Shown one piece after another: positions 36,601 to 49,270 of a stretch of 64,000 nucleotides of DNA (position 1 is its first letter; every line of letters begins with the position of its first letter). Under the pieces are notes generated by a model. The model did not search any database, was not told where the DNA came from, and saw nothing but the letters and a program-made list of their open reading frames with translations. The stretch comes from Warburgia ugandensis (taxonomy: Eukaryota > Streptophyta > Magnoliopsida > Canellales > Canellaceae): the NCBI GenBank assembly GCA_035236585.1, contig CP141127.1, positions 47,134,001-47,198,000 of the forward strand, given 5' to 3'. The position numbers were made by a program, and so were the translations under genes.

Positions 36601-37938
36601 TGAGTGAGAGCAGAGGAAGCCTGTTTCCTTCTCTGAGCCGGCCAGGGACGATGTCAGTGCTATTGGAGACAAAGGAGACGAAGAAGATGATCAGTGCTGG
36701 TGGAATGGTGTGAGCTGTGGACAAGAGCAGATGTCGATGGCTATGCATGTTATTGAATTCTGTGCTCACTGGAACAAAAAGGATGATGGAGGGCTGGAAA
36801 TTGACTAGTGCTGATCATGGATAGGCAACCGGTGGTGAGTAGCAAGAAAAGAGCATGTGTGAAAAGATGGAGAAATCAACGATGAAAATTTGGGGTGGAA
36901 AGAAGACCGTCTAGTGCGGTGAAGGGGAGACAAGTTGGAATTGGTGTCGTTCAGATTTGGAAGTGAGACAAAGGTGGAAGAGACAATGAGGTAGAGGTAA
37001 AATGGTGCTAGAAACTAGGTTTTTGTTGAAAAAAATGACGACGGAGATAACTGGGAAGGGAACAAACAGAGGGAGACACTACAGTATGGTTTGGCAGTGC
37101 TGGGTTGGTGTGATGCTAGACTAGGGATAGTGAGAATCTGGCTGTCTAGTCTTGGGGCTGAAGGGAAGTGCGGTGGAGGGGGTTGATTGATGATGGGAGG
37201 GGATTGATATAGAGGAGAAATATGGTGGAAACGATGAAGGAAACAACTAAAATTTAGAGAAAGAAAACTATGAAAAGCAAAGTAAAAAAAATAGTAATCT
37301 AATGAAGGAAAACAGAAAATAGAATAAGAGAGAGGGGGTAGTCTTGCATCCTAAGATCGAGCCCAAAACATGGAGTTTTAAGATAGAATATAAAAGAGGA
37401 ATGTGAGATGGGAGCTATCCCTTTGTAGCAAAGCTTAGGTTTCTTCTTTGGGTCTCCTTCTATTTTTTTGCTTCCACCCCCTATTTCCTTCGAATGGTTC
37501 TTCACTTGAAAACTTCTTCACCAACTCCTATTTTACATCTTTCCATTCCCATGTTAGTTCCCTTGTTATAAAATCTTCTCCATGACTTCCATTTACGATC
37601 AATTCTCTTTTAGGAAACTATCCTATCTTTCTTTGTGAGTGATCTAGTCCATTCAATGCCTTTTAGGATAATCTGCAATGTTGAAATTTGATCTGAGCTA
37701 TCCATGTCTCTTTTTGTTGATCTACAAAATAAAAGACCAAATTAGAGTCATTTGAATGATACATTAAGCATTTGATAAGCTTTGACGTTCATTTGACCAT
37801 TAATTTGGACAAATTAATGGTTGGATGATCAGTTGGGGCTAGAATCAAAATTAAGCTAAAAATTACAAATTTGATCAGTTAGATGATCTAATTGAATGCT
37901 AAATTAGGAAAATTTTGACCAAAATTGAACACTTAACA
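36601..37938 (-). mobile_element. Element G, 3' LTR, proximal segment
   Basis: Inverted LTR matching ~43415-44795. Its inner edge (...CACTTAACA at 37938) is the LTR start in G's orientation. It resumes the LTR broken at 28164, with about 180 bases missing at the junction with H. The ORFs at 36575-36769 and 37299-37505 are LTR readings. Confidence 0.9.
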
Positions 37939-39725
37939 ACCGCCCAACCAGTATTTTGCTAGTTCAGAGAAAAATATGCAAAAAATTATTTTACAAAAAC
38001 TGATACAAGGTGCCACTTTCGTAGGTACTCACGATTGCCTTTAGCACATGCAACAAGCCCTTGAACCCCTAGGTTACCCCTAGTGGACGAGTTAGGCCTA
38101 GTGAGGGTTTGTAGTGAATATACCTGCAAAATTCAATAAGGCTGAGTACCCTATTTTATCTCAGAGAATCCTCATTCATTAGCAATCTACTAGTTTTTCA
38201 CAACTTAATAAAAAATATTTGACAATTTTACACATCGTACACATATTAAAGACATTTTATTTAAGTTATTTCTCACAGTGCATGTGCGTATAGCCACATG
38301 AATCTTGACTTCTAACTGGATATGCTTAAATTCCATTAGAAATATGTCTTGACCTCAAATCCTCAAAGGTATACTCTAAAAAAATAAAATCTCTCATATA
38401 AGGGTTTAAACATATTTCTCTCATTACGTGACCTAATCCAACAAGCTAATGGTTCACTGATGAAGAAAATGAAGCATTAGGGGTCTTTTACATTAAGTCC
38501 ATCTTTCTATCTCCTATTTAAGGCTATGTTCCACCTAAGATCAATAGGTCTTTAACTAAGATGAAATGTAGGCTTAGACAAGTTCAGAAAAGAAAGGTAT
38601 AAGGATTTTAAAAGTTCAAAATTGAGTAGAGGTCTTCAATGAATGTCTATTAGGACAACTTTTCTTTTGGGGTTCTACTTGAAGTGAATTTCTCTTTCAT
38701 ATATATATTTTTCTTCTTCTTTCTTCTTTCATTTATTTATTTATTTATTTTTTTCACTTTTCTTTTTCCTTGGTTTCTTTGGAGGAAAGACAACTAATTT
38801 CCACACTATGTTGACTTTTTTTTTCGTATTTTTGAACTTTCTCTACTAACTATACACATTTTGACAATGGGTAATGGATATTTATTTCATTGGCATGTTC
38901 TGGGTTAAGGTAAGTGGGGTTAAGAAAGAAAAGGCTGAATAATAGGCTTAAAGGGGCTAACTAGTGGTATCATATATTAAGTAGGCTTTATATCTCTAGG
39001 CTAAGTAAGGATGGCTTGTATCATTTCCTAGGTTTTCTAAAGCTTATTAGTTTCAATAAATTTTCTTGAAATAAAGCTATCAGTTTTATTTATTCTTAAT
39101 GTTTAACCAAAACAAGGACAATAGGATCACATTAAGTTATGTACACTATAGAAATTGTGGAATTACTTATAACTCTTTTAAAGAAGATAGTCTCTAAACT
39201 CACTAGGTTATAGGTCTCTACTAGTTTTTCTTAGGGTCTCTAAGTCATACCTTTTTATTAGTCTTGACTATGTGCTGTGTAAATAGTTCTCGATAATTAA
39301 CCTTCATAAAATGCTTCAACACATGAATAATATGCGAAACTAATCATATGCATTCCTATTAAGAGGTGAACACAGTAGAATTGCTAAATTCTGAACATCC
39401 AGTTCTCATCACAGTAAGGGAACTCTACCTTAAAATTTATTATTATTTTTTTAAAGAATTAAGAAAAAATTCAAAATCTTTATGTGCATCTTCACCTCGC
39501 AACCTGGATAAAACATTGTCCTCAATGTTTGAAAAATGTAGGATTTATATGATAATGGAAGGATGTAGAAGATGGAGATTTGAAAAACATCTGGGTTGCC
39601 TCCCAGGAAGTGCTAAGTTTTACATCTTCAGCCAAACATGGCCTAACCTAACTTTCTAAGCCTAGAGCTAACTGGGTCTGCTTATTTGATCTAATCCTAA
39701 CTCTAAGATGAAATGGCGAGATTTC

Positions 39726-41461
39726 TCACACCACTTCAGAATCATAGTAATCTATATATTGCATCCACCCTAAAATTTTTGATGGTGGTAACATTAAAAC
39801 AATGAAGACCACCACGATTTTTAATTGTGGGGAATCATATTGATGATCCCCCATCTTCAAAATTTCTAGGTAGTCAATATAATTCCTCCACCTCAAAAAT
39901 TGAGGTGATGGTAACACAATGACTTCCTGTACTAATGTGCATTTTGTTGGACCATTTGGAGATGAATGGTCCTTTTCTTGACCAAATTGAGGGATAACAA
40001 TGACCTTTGCATTCAGTTTATCTTTTTCCTTTGTTTCCCTAACCTTGTCCTGAACTAGTATAATAAGTTGACTCTGCCCTTCCCTAAAAGGTTCTTCTTA
40101 TATTTTTAGAGATGGGGACAAGGTTTGGCTGACACCCTGGTTATCTTCCAATGTGTACCCTAAAGTTGGTTGATGTAAGGCTAGTACATCAATGGACTCT
40201 TTCTCTTTCAGTTCTTCTAAAATATGTAAGATTTCAGATGGACCTAAATTGATATCTAATGGTTGCTCAAATAAGGTCTGTAGGTCCCAATCAGGTACAA
40301 CTTCTACATTTTAAGGCTCAATTGAAATATCAATTTCTGCAGGGAGTTCTACTCTAGTTTTCCATTGAGAAGTATCCATCAAAGGCACAGTATCGAACAA
40401 CTCATTCATCTCCTCAATGGATGTGTCTTCATCAAAGCCATAAGAGTGAGCGGGAGGTTTTGGGTTGGATGTTTCTAATGCTTCATTTTCTTCATCAGTG
40501 GAAGTTCTTTCATCATACTTGTAATGAGGTGCAGGACATGGCTTAAGTAGATATAAGTTAGAGGTTTCTAGGGATGGTTGTGGACTTTGTGGATCAAAAG
40601 GATCATAAGAAATTTCCATCCTATTAACAGTAATAAGCCCCCCTACTTTGACTATAAGCAAAGTACCAAAGTGGTTGCAAGAACGAGATGCTTTCTTTCT
40701 AGGTTACGTTTATGGCAACAAAAGTCCCTCTAACTTAATCAATTTCTCTAATCTGTTTCATTTCCTCAATCCTTTTTATAATTTCAGCAATATTTCTGTC
40801 AGTAGTTTCCCATATTGGTTTCATTTTCTTTACACATTTCTCCATCTCTCGTCTCATTTCTTTATTACTAGAAGCCATGCCTTGTTCTATTATGTCACAA
40901 ATATGCTGCATATTTTCTTCTAATAGTGGTTCTTCATGTTGTAGAGGAAACAATTCATAGGGTTGATATTGTTGTGGCATTGGGGTGTTGAAAAAGGATT
41001 GAGCAGGTTAAACACATGATGGTTGACCTTGATATTTTGAATAATCATGGTAGTGTTGACCAGGGTGGGACCATTAAGGTTTTTCCTGATATCGATAATC
41101 TTGAGATCCTGGTTATTCATGATGCCTGGCCCATCCTTTATAGTCTTGGTAATTTGTCTCAAGATAAAAGTTTCTAGGGTATGTGAATGCATTGCACCAT
41201 CTATTGACTCCTAATAGTATTCATTGTATGTGAGCTTGATGAAAGCCATGAAGAAGTGAGATGAGAATGCTTAGAATAGGTATAGTCATTATGGTATTGA
41301 GGTTGTGGCGCAGCTTGCCTAGAAGTTATTATCCTAAGCAATTGACTTTCCATAATATCTAACCTATCTATCGATGCATCTAATCTATGAAATCTATCCC
41401 CTTCTTCATAGGCAGCTGTTTCAACTTCATATACAACGAAACATATCATTGTATACAACAA
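39726..41461 (-). pseudogene. Unknown protein of Tat-type element G (homologue of the H protein)
   Basis: Reads as GDRFHRLDASIDRLDIMESQ at the start (41201-41461), a Tyr/Pro/His-rich middle in broken frames, LLEENMQHICDIIEQGM (40735-40980), then the acidic block with FDEDTSIEEMNELFDTVPL (40311-40661), and a tail with PSPQFLRWRNYIDYLEI and PPSKILGWMQYIDYYDS (39726-39917). The order matches element H. The first half retains sense where H has a stop. About 60 bases of unrelated sequence and frame shifts separate the blocks near 40680-40740, so it too is a pseudogene. The two W-x-x-Y-I-D-Y repeats are clearest here. No family is recognised. Confidence 0.7.
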
Positions 41462-42238
41462 TTGAGTTTTTTTTTTTTTGAAGAGGAAAAACTAACCTAC
41501 ATGATGCAACCTAACTTCCTAGCACGATGGATAAACAAAGGGCATAATCAAATATAATTCTTAAGGCTAATAAGTAGAAATATTTTGACTTTCTTGGATT
41601 TGTGTGGGGATAATGCTTTTAGATTAGCCTATTCTAGGTCTCCTCCTCTATTTCAAATTTGACTATTGCTTACCAGTTAGGGTCTTCACTAAGGTGGTTA
41701 ATACAATCCTCATGTAAGGAGGCATTTAGACCTCAACAAACATCAATAGAAGGTGTGAGAAAATCACTTGGATTTTAAGACACCCACTATAACCATAGTG
41801 CTCAGAAGCCACTTGAGTGATAATAGATCGCATCTTAGTAAGAGGGTCTAGGAGCATGTGATGGCCCTATAGGTCTCTTCTAATTGATTTTAGATTAATT
41901 TGAAAGGTAGGGTTGTGCACTTGTGGTGATTATCCTAGGTGAGCTAAGAAGTGGTGATGAAATCCACCCTTGATCTTGTGTGGTCGAGTGCCCTTACTAA
42001 TTAATTTCCACTCTCCATGGCAGTTCTATCAACATATATCACCATAAAGTAGTAAACGTGCCCTAAGAATGCAATTAAAATAGAAAACTAATGCAAAACA
42101 CTAAAAATGCCACAATTATCAAATATGCTTTCTATATATAATGATTCTACCAAACAATGCAAATTATCCTAAATGCAAACCCAAATCCAAGAAATAAAAG
42201 GAGTGATGAATACTTACAGTGGGGTTTCTGATGAAGAT

Positions 42239-42267
42239 CAAGTGTGGGCCATCTGATCCCACACTTG
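42239..42267. repeat. Perfect leader hairpin in element G
   Basis: CAAGTGTGGG and CCCACACTTG are perfect 10-base arms with a 9-base loop, about 360 bases downstream of the primer site. A near-perfect version sits at 59317-59344 in element D and a partial one at 30592-30616 in H. All lie beside a conserved ATCA(G/A)AAACCCCACT motif. Confidence 0.85.
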
Positions 42268-42602
42268 CGCTATATTATACAACGCTTTAAAAATTAAAAT
42301 TAAAATTGTAAATTACAAAGGGGCCTCACTACAAGATTCACTCAAAATAAAAGGAAAATCTTTTTCTTGGAAAGCAGGGAAATTTTTATTTTGATGAAGA
42401 TCCACTTGCTAATTTCCTTAACTTTCCTATATCATGAAAAAGAAAGATATAAATAAATACCAAATTTAGGAAACAAGGTGACTATGCAGTAAAAAAAATA
42501 AAAAATGTACCTAAAAATACCTACAGTGGTAAAAGTATGCAATTCCTAAAAATTTAATTTTTTTGGATTTTTAATTAAATTTTATCAAAACTCCATTGCA
42601 AG

Positions 42603-42620
42603 TCCCCGACAATGGAGCTA
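42603..42620 (-). other. Primer binding site of element G (Tat/Athila type)
   Basis: The minus strand reads TAGCTCCATTGTCGGGGA just inside the LTR end, a mutated TGGCGCCGTTGTCGGGGA. It fixes G's right-to-left orientation. Confidence 0.85.
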
Positions 42621-42626
42621 AAAACT

Positions 42627-44795
42627 TGTTGTATTTTTTGCAAGTGCACGAGCTATTATAGTGTAGTGTGTGCAAGTACAGGTTGATCCCACCAGGACTC
42701 GCTTTAAGAATTATGAGTTTTAATAAAATTTAATTCTTAAAAATTCAAATTAAATGAAAAAAATTAACAAAAATTCCAATTAGACTTCAGATGTATTTAA
42801 TCAATGAAATTACAGAGGTCCAATTCAAAAACATAGAAATTTAACTAAAAAAATAAGAAAAATGTACTTTCCTAGCTTAGTTAATTCAATTTCTTCAAAT
42901 ATGGTCTCATAAACTTTGATCAGCCTTCATCAATCTCTTTTTGGTGCTTCTAATTAATGATCCACTTGATGGATTAGGCAAATTCAAAAAATTCTGATAG
43001 ATCTAGGTTAGATAAAGATTTTGGGATTTGGACGATTTAAATCACTTTTTAGAGTTCAGATTAAAGATTAGACATGTTAATCAAGCCAAAGATGTCCTAA
43101 GAATGTAATTAGAAAACTAATTAAAGGTCTGATATGAAACAAAGGAGAAATTTTGAATTCTTGTTGGTTAAGGCTAACCCATTGATTAGGTTAAGCCTTA
43201 ATTGAATCAGTTCAGATTATGCAATTCCTGGATAACAAAACATAGACAAAATAAAATGAGAACAATAGTAGGGACACAGATGTAATTTAAAAAAGGACAC
43301 AGCTGGAATTTTAATTAATGATTGAAGGGCAGAATTGGAATTAAGTGAAAGTTTTGATTAAAATAAAAAAATAAATAGGGAAACCTAACAAGGAAGAAGA
43401 TGGAAACCAGAGGAGGAGAGGGTGAAAGCAGAGGAAACCTGTTTTGGGTTTGCTCCTCTGAGCCGGCCAATGACAATGATGGTGTTGTTGGAGATGATAG
43501 AGGCGAAGAAGATGATTGGTGCTAGTGCAATGGTGTGAGTTGTCGATAGGAGTAGAAGCCACTGGGCTGTGAGTGTCTGTGAATTCTGTGCTTGCTAGAA
43601 CATAGAGGAGGATGGAGGGCTAGAAACTGATTGGTGCTAATCATGGGTAGGCGACTAGTGGTGAGTAGCAGAGAACAGATGATGCGTGGAAAAATGGAGA
43701 ACTTGATGATGAAAATTTGATGCGGAAAGGAGCTCGTCCTGCGTAGTGAAGGGGAGACAAGCTGGAATTGGTGTTGTCCATATTTGGAAGTGAGATAGAG
43801 GTGGAAGAGACGATGAGGCAGAGGTAAAACAGTGCTGAAAACTAGGTTTTTGTTTGAAAATTTTGATGATAGAGATAATTGGGCTGTGACCAGATAGAGG
43901 GAGACGGTGTGGTATGGTCTAGCTGTGCTGGGTTGGTGTAATGCTAGACTAGAAATGGTGAGAGTCTGGCTATCTAGTCTTAGGGCTGAAGGGAAGTACA
44001 GTGGAGGGGGTAGATGATGATGAAGCAGAGAGAGGAGCTGATTGGTGATAGGAGGGGATTGAGATAGAGGACAAATACAGTGGAAACGATGAAGAAAAAA
44101 ACTAAAATTCAGAGAAAGAAAATGATAGAAAGCAAGTTAAAAAAACTAAATTAATCTGATGAAGGAAAATGAAAAATAGAATAGGAGAGAGGGGGGTAGT
44201 CTTGCGCCCTACAATCGAGCCCAAAAGGGGGAGTCTTAAGATAGAAGATAGGAGAGGAATGTGAGATGGGAGATATCCCTTTATAGCAATGCTTGGGTTT
44301 CTTGTTTGGGTCTCCTTCTATTTTTTGTTTCCACCCGCTACTTTCCTTCAAATGGTTCTTCACTTGGAAACTTATTCACAACTCCTATTTTACATCTTTC
44401 CATTCACATGTTATTTCCCTTCTTATAAAATCTTCTCCATGACTTCCAATTAAGATCAATTCTCTTTTAGGAAACTATCTTGTCTTTCTTTGTGAGTGAT
44501 TTGGTCCATTCAATGCCATTTAGGATAATCTGCACTATTAAAATTTGTTCTAAACCATCCATGCATCTTTTGGTTGATCTACAAAACCAAAGACCAAATT
44601 AGAGTCATCTAAATAGTGCATTAAGCATTTAATAAGCTTTGATGATCAACTGATCGTTAATTTTGACAAATTAATGGTTGGATGACCAATTGGGGCTAGA
44701 AGCAAAATTAAGCTAAAAATTACAAATTTGATTGGTTAGATGATCTAATTGAATGCTAAATTAGGGGAATTTAGACCAAAATTGAACACTTAACA
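42627..44795 (-). mobile_element. Element G, 5' LTR
   Basis: Complete 2,169-bp LTR, TGTTAAGTGTTCAATT to ...AAATACAACA on the minus strand. ATTTA at 44796-44800 repeats the 5 bases before G's other end (27551-27555), proving that 27556-44795 is one insertion. A minus-strand TATAAAGGGATATC lies near 44286-44272 at the U3/R position. The ORFs at 43341-43562 and 44151-44363 are LTR readings. Confidence 0.93.
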
Positions 44796-45858
44796 ATTTA
44801 ACCTACAAGATATTAATTATGTTTAATTATTCATAAATTTTCAGGAATTATAAGATCTATCGTGCTTGTTACACTTAAATTGAAATATGTGATAAATTGG
44901 AGAAGATTAGTGCTGATCTTAGATACAAATGTGTTAATCCTCACTTGACTTATCATTAAGAGTGTCGATCAAGGTTGGATGGTCATGGATTGACACGATC
45001 ATGCCCATCCGTTGTTGTCAAAGATAGATCTCTGCAATTTCTCTTTTGATCAAGGAATAACTTTAGAGCTTTCATGACTAGAGTGGAGGAGGATATGATG
45101 AACTACACATATCTCTAATCTGAGTCATAGTCTTTGGCATGGAAACTGGTGGTCAGAAGTTCCACTTGAGATTGCCAGATTTCTCAACAGTGGTGCGTCA
45201 AGAAGTAGAATAAGGGGAGATGGTAGTTGGGAAGGGAGGATCAATGAGTACCTTCACTGTTCGTGGACATGCAATAGTGAAATGGTGCATGCTTGCTGAT
45301 GATGAACAAGTTAGGTAAAATGAGAAGGTAAAGACAGAAGCAGGGGGAAAAATGTGAGGGTCTGCATGCACCGGTCTTAGTCCCAATGTCTGGCTATTGT
45401 TGGGTAGTGGATTTAGTCACTAGCATGGGGGTTTTTTAAGTCTAGTCAATGGTGCTAGGAGATGAGGGGAGGAAAGGTGAAGAGAGAGAAAAAGACAGAC
45501 AGTGTTTGTCAAGTTTTGGCTTAAAGGAGGGGCTGCCTTTATAAAAATGGCCCCTCTATTTTAGGCATTTCTTATTCTTTTCTTTTTTTTTCTTTTTCTA
45601 TCTTAATTTTACTAAAAAACCCTCACAATTCAAAATGTCATAACTTTTTTCATTTGAACTCTAATTTCAGCATACTTAGTGTTGTTAAGATTATTTTTCC
45701 TAGTGCCAACCCGAATATTAATATTTTGAGAGTCAACTAAGTGTCTTTCAAAAGATCAATTATACAGAACTCAAAACATAGGATTCTCAATTTGTTTTTC
45801 ATTCAAAATAAAATTGAAAAATTATACTAAATGGAATTTAGAAATTGGGGTTGTTACA
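44796..45858 (-). mobile_element. LTR C, right (5') segment with promoter region
   Basis: On the minus strand it starts TGTAACAACCCCAATTTCTA at 45858, like the starts of LTRs A and B, and shares ATCTTTTGAAAGACA with the A LTR. It runs leftward into the G insertion. A TATAAAG box on the minus strand near 45545-45539 is followed by a CT-rich leader, a plausible LTR promoter. The ORF at 45198-45386 has no domain. Confidence 0.75.
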
Positions 45859-47490
45859 ACATCTAGTTGGATTGTCTCATTGATGATTATTAGTAGGTAT
45901 TATCAAAAAATGTGAGATTGGTATGAAAATAAAAGAAAAAGATTTACCCATTTTTTGTAATCATAATTTGTTTATTCAATGTAAATGAATATTTACATAT
46001 ATAATAGGTTTAGATAGGATAATTTCAAGAGGATAATAAAAAACTTTCAATGTCTATGTGAATACCTCCTTGATGGATTTTTTGTTTTGAATGGAGCATT
46101 CTATCCTTCATGATCTTCTTTGGTAGGAGAATTATAGCTACCATTAGATGGAGGTACACGGGTAGTACGAAAATTAGGTAGAAAAGATTGAAAGACTATC
46201 ACCAAACCCTCTTCACATGGTAAGTTAAGTATATTCATTTTTATCTTCTCACATAACTCATTGTAGGCCTCTAGTAGGTATTCTTTTGTGAAAGAATTTG
46301 GAAGGAACAATATTGCACCCTATGACCCTTGCAGACTAGGGTGGTCCTTCTTGCCCTTAGCACTATACAAGATGTCATTGTTCCCAGCAGTGTTGCTTAG
46401 AGTTCTTGTACTCTTGCTTTCTTGGGTATGAATGCCTTGGAAAAATTTAATTAGAAGTACATGATTAGTTCGTTTATTTAATTGTATAAAATTGAAGGTT
46501 GTTGCAATAGCTTGATCTATAAATGTTTAGGCATTACGACTCACTGAATATTCCATCTTCTAGAGGATGGCAATGTCAATGGGATTCATAGTCCTAGCTT
46601 TCTTTTGCTGTCATGCATGACACTATAGTTAAATATTGAAACATGTATAACTTCAGTATAATTTGAAAAGAATAAACTATAACAAATGCTTACTTCACAC
46701 TCTTCCAAATAGGCATAGCCCAACTTGGAGAGGTGGTGCTGCATATTAGTTTCATTCACCCTTCTTCATCTTGCGCTCCTTGCTTGCACATTTTTATGTT
46801 TGTAATCAAGTGCAATAATTGGATGTTACATACAATTAGTTAAATAAAACATTATTTCAGCACATACCTCAAATTCAAAGGACACATGGTAATTTACAAA
46901 TGCATTCCCCATGTCCTAGTCAATGACATTGGAATAAATGACAGGCATTGAATATAGTCTTGACAGATCATTGACATATGGAACTATGTGATTGTGAACA
47001 AGGTAGTTCTTCCATTTTCTCCATTGCTCACTTGCTCCTTACAAATCATGCATCTTCATGCACTCAGGCACCTCAAAGACAATCTACAAAGTACAAAGCA
47101 CATTATTATATTTGAAAATAAGAAGATAAGGTATGTTATATATTATATAGTACATAATAGTTTTATATAGCTTCACCATCTCCCATATTGAATCTTTTAC
47201 TATTTGTGGCACACGTCTCCAATCATCAAATACAATAGGCACCATGCTTCTTACTATGGAGCAGAGAAAATTGCTATAAGATGTTACACTCTCACCTACC
47301 TCTTACCTCTTACTATTGTATTGGACAATTTCTTTAATTCCCTTCAAATTTCTCTTAATAACCTTTTCGATTGTTGTTCGCTAACTACCCTTTCTCTTTT
47401 AAGGGCTTCTAAGGTTGGCCTATTCTTCATGCTATTGATATTGTTCATATTCTTTAGTTTTATGTTGTTTAGGTTCCATCTTTAGTGTAA
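45859..47490 (-). pseudogene. CACTA transposase relic, N-terminal half
   Basis: Reading leftward it aligns exon by exon with 61210-62880: a basic Lys/Arg-rich start near 47470; VPIVFDDWRRVPQIVKDSIW (47245-47180), which fits the W-x-x-VP-x-x-x-KDSIW segment of plant En/Spm transposases; MPVIYSNVID near 46920; and YNELCEKIKMNIL with PPSNGSYNSPTKE (46101-46310). Stops and frameshifts are frequent. LTR C inserted just after this last exon, separating it from the C-terminal half at 23607. Confidence 0.65.
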
Positions 47491-47727
47491 GTAAGAACAT
47501 AATGATATTAGAATAATGAAATCAAATTATCAATGTAATGCATTTAAGGAAAACAAGAGTAGAACAAAAAAATAAAAAACTTGCTTTCTTTAGTATAAAA
47601 TAAATAATACAAGAGAATGTAAATGCAAAACTCACCACAGCTTCTAAAAATATATTAAACCACCAAGGATTTAGTTAAGACCACCTATGATAAGATATTA
47701 TTACTCAAGAAAATAGGCAGGTATAAG

Positions 47728-48800
47728 CCATTATTAACATGCTCCTTTCCAATTCAAGATGGAAATTCCATTCAAAAAGGAAATTCCATGGATCTAACTT
47801 CTATCTCTAAACAATGTGATAACATTGAAACATCTGACACGTAATTAATGACTTAACCAAAGCATGGAAGCTTTTGTAGGTTCAATTAGTTCTTTCAAAT
47901 ATTATGCACTTAGTCCATAGCTTAGCATCCATTCATCATTTGGTTTTGTATGTTTAGAACCTTCCTAACTTGCATGGTAGTTTCTATTTTTAGATAGTTT
48001 CTAATTTTAGGTTTGCATGCATAGCAGTTTCTAATTTTAAGCTTGCAGCCATAGCACTAGGTTTGCATGCATTCGACATTTTGGTTCAAGCATAGTAAGC
48101 ACCATAGATCATTATCCTAGTGTAGAAAGTCTTCATCACTTTACATTTCCTTGTTTTTAGAACTTTACTAATTTAGAAGTATGCCACTTTCTAATTTTAG
48201 AATCTCACACATAGGTCTTAGATTATTTATTTTTAAAACTATGTAGAACTTTTCATCTTTCTTTATATACATCTTAGGAAAACTTTAGGAACTAAATGCA
48301 TCATTGATTCTTATATTTAGCACTTTCCTAAATTAGAAGCATAGTACTTTCTAATTTTAATCTTATGTATAAACCATTATTAACATGCTCTATTTAAAAA
48401 AGGAATTTCCATGGATCTAACTACTTTCTCAAAACAATGTGATAATAGTGAACCACTTGACACTTAATTAACAACTAAACCAAGCATGGGAAGCTTTTAC
48501 ATGTTTAATTATTTCTTTCAAGCATCATAGATCATTATCCTATGTAGTATAGAATGTCTTCATCATTTTACTTTTCCTTATTTTAGAACATTCCTAATTT
48601 AGAAGTATGGTACTTTCTAATTTTAGAATCTTACACATAGATCTTAAATTCTTTTTTCAAAATATTTTGTTAACTTTTGATCTTTCTTTAAATACAACTT
48701 AGAATCACTTTAGGAACTAAATGCATGATTAGTTCTTAGTTTTTCACTTTCCTGAATTAGAAGCATGATACATTCTATTATTAATCTCCTGTTTAGCTTA
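47728..48800 (-). repeat. Tandem duplication, 646-bp unit
   Basis: CCATTATTAACATGCTC begins copies at 47728 and 48374. Shared landmarks include TTCCATGGATCTAACT, AACAATGTGATAA and ATAGATCATTATCCTA. Inside each unit TTTCTAATTTTAG recurs several times. It lies in the non-coding 5' part of the CACTA element. Confidence 0.8.
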
Positions 48801-48924
48801 GTTAGGCTTTCTATCTTTCTTTGCATTCATTCTAGGATCAGTTGAGGACTACATACATGTTTGTATTTAGATATAGTAATTAAGGAAACTTTCTAATTCT
48901 AATAAGGATATGGATCAACATGTT

Positions 48925-49270
48925 AAATCCCCTACACCTTTCATTACAAGAATCATAGAAACAAATAACAAAGCTAAAAATAACATTACAAATAACAACA
49001 TTCATTTTATGCATTCTCTATGAGATAAATCAAGATATTAACATATCTTCATCATAAATCCCCTACACTTATCATTACAAGAATCACATAAACAACATAA
49101 TAGAGCTAAAACAACATAATATATAACAACATTCATTTTATACATTTGCTATGAGCTAAATCAAGATATTAACATATCTTCATCCTAAATCCCCTACACT
49201 TACTATTACAAGAATCACAACAACAAATAACAAAGCTAAAATAACATAAAAAATAAAAAGAATCATTTCA
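48925..49270. repeat. Tandem repeat, 131-bp unit, about 2.6 copies
   Basis: AAATCCCCTACAC starts copies at 48925, 49056 and 49187. Each contains CAAGATATTAACATATCTTC, whose GATATTAACATATC core is partly palindromic, and AACAACATTCATTTTAT. Confidence 0.9.

Larger units (their letters stand above)
37939..42626 (-). mobile_element. Element G internal region (non-autonomous)
   Basis: The 4.7-kb interior reads right to left: primer site, leader with a perfect hairpin (42239-42267) and the block shared with LTR B (41640-41810), one decayed coding region (41461-39726), then non-coding sequence to 37939. It is colinear with the interior of H throughout. No pol domains are present. T-rich tracts at 38700-38830 lie in the 3' non-coding part. 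Confidence 0.85.

Noticed and set aside
23608..45858. LTR C as a full-length element
   Set aside because: Only one LTR start and one LTR end were found, with no primer site to the left and no internal coding region apart from the nested G and H. A solo LTR fits better, although no target duplication was found.
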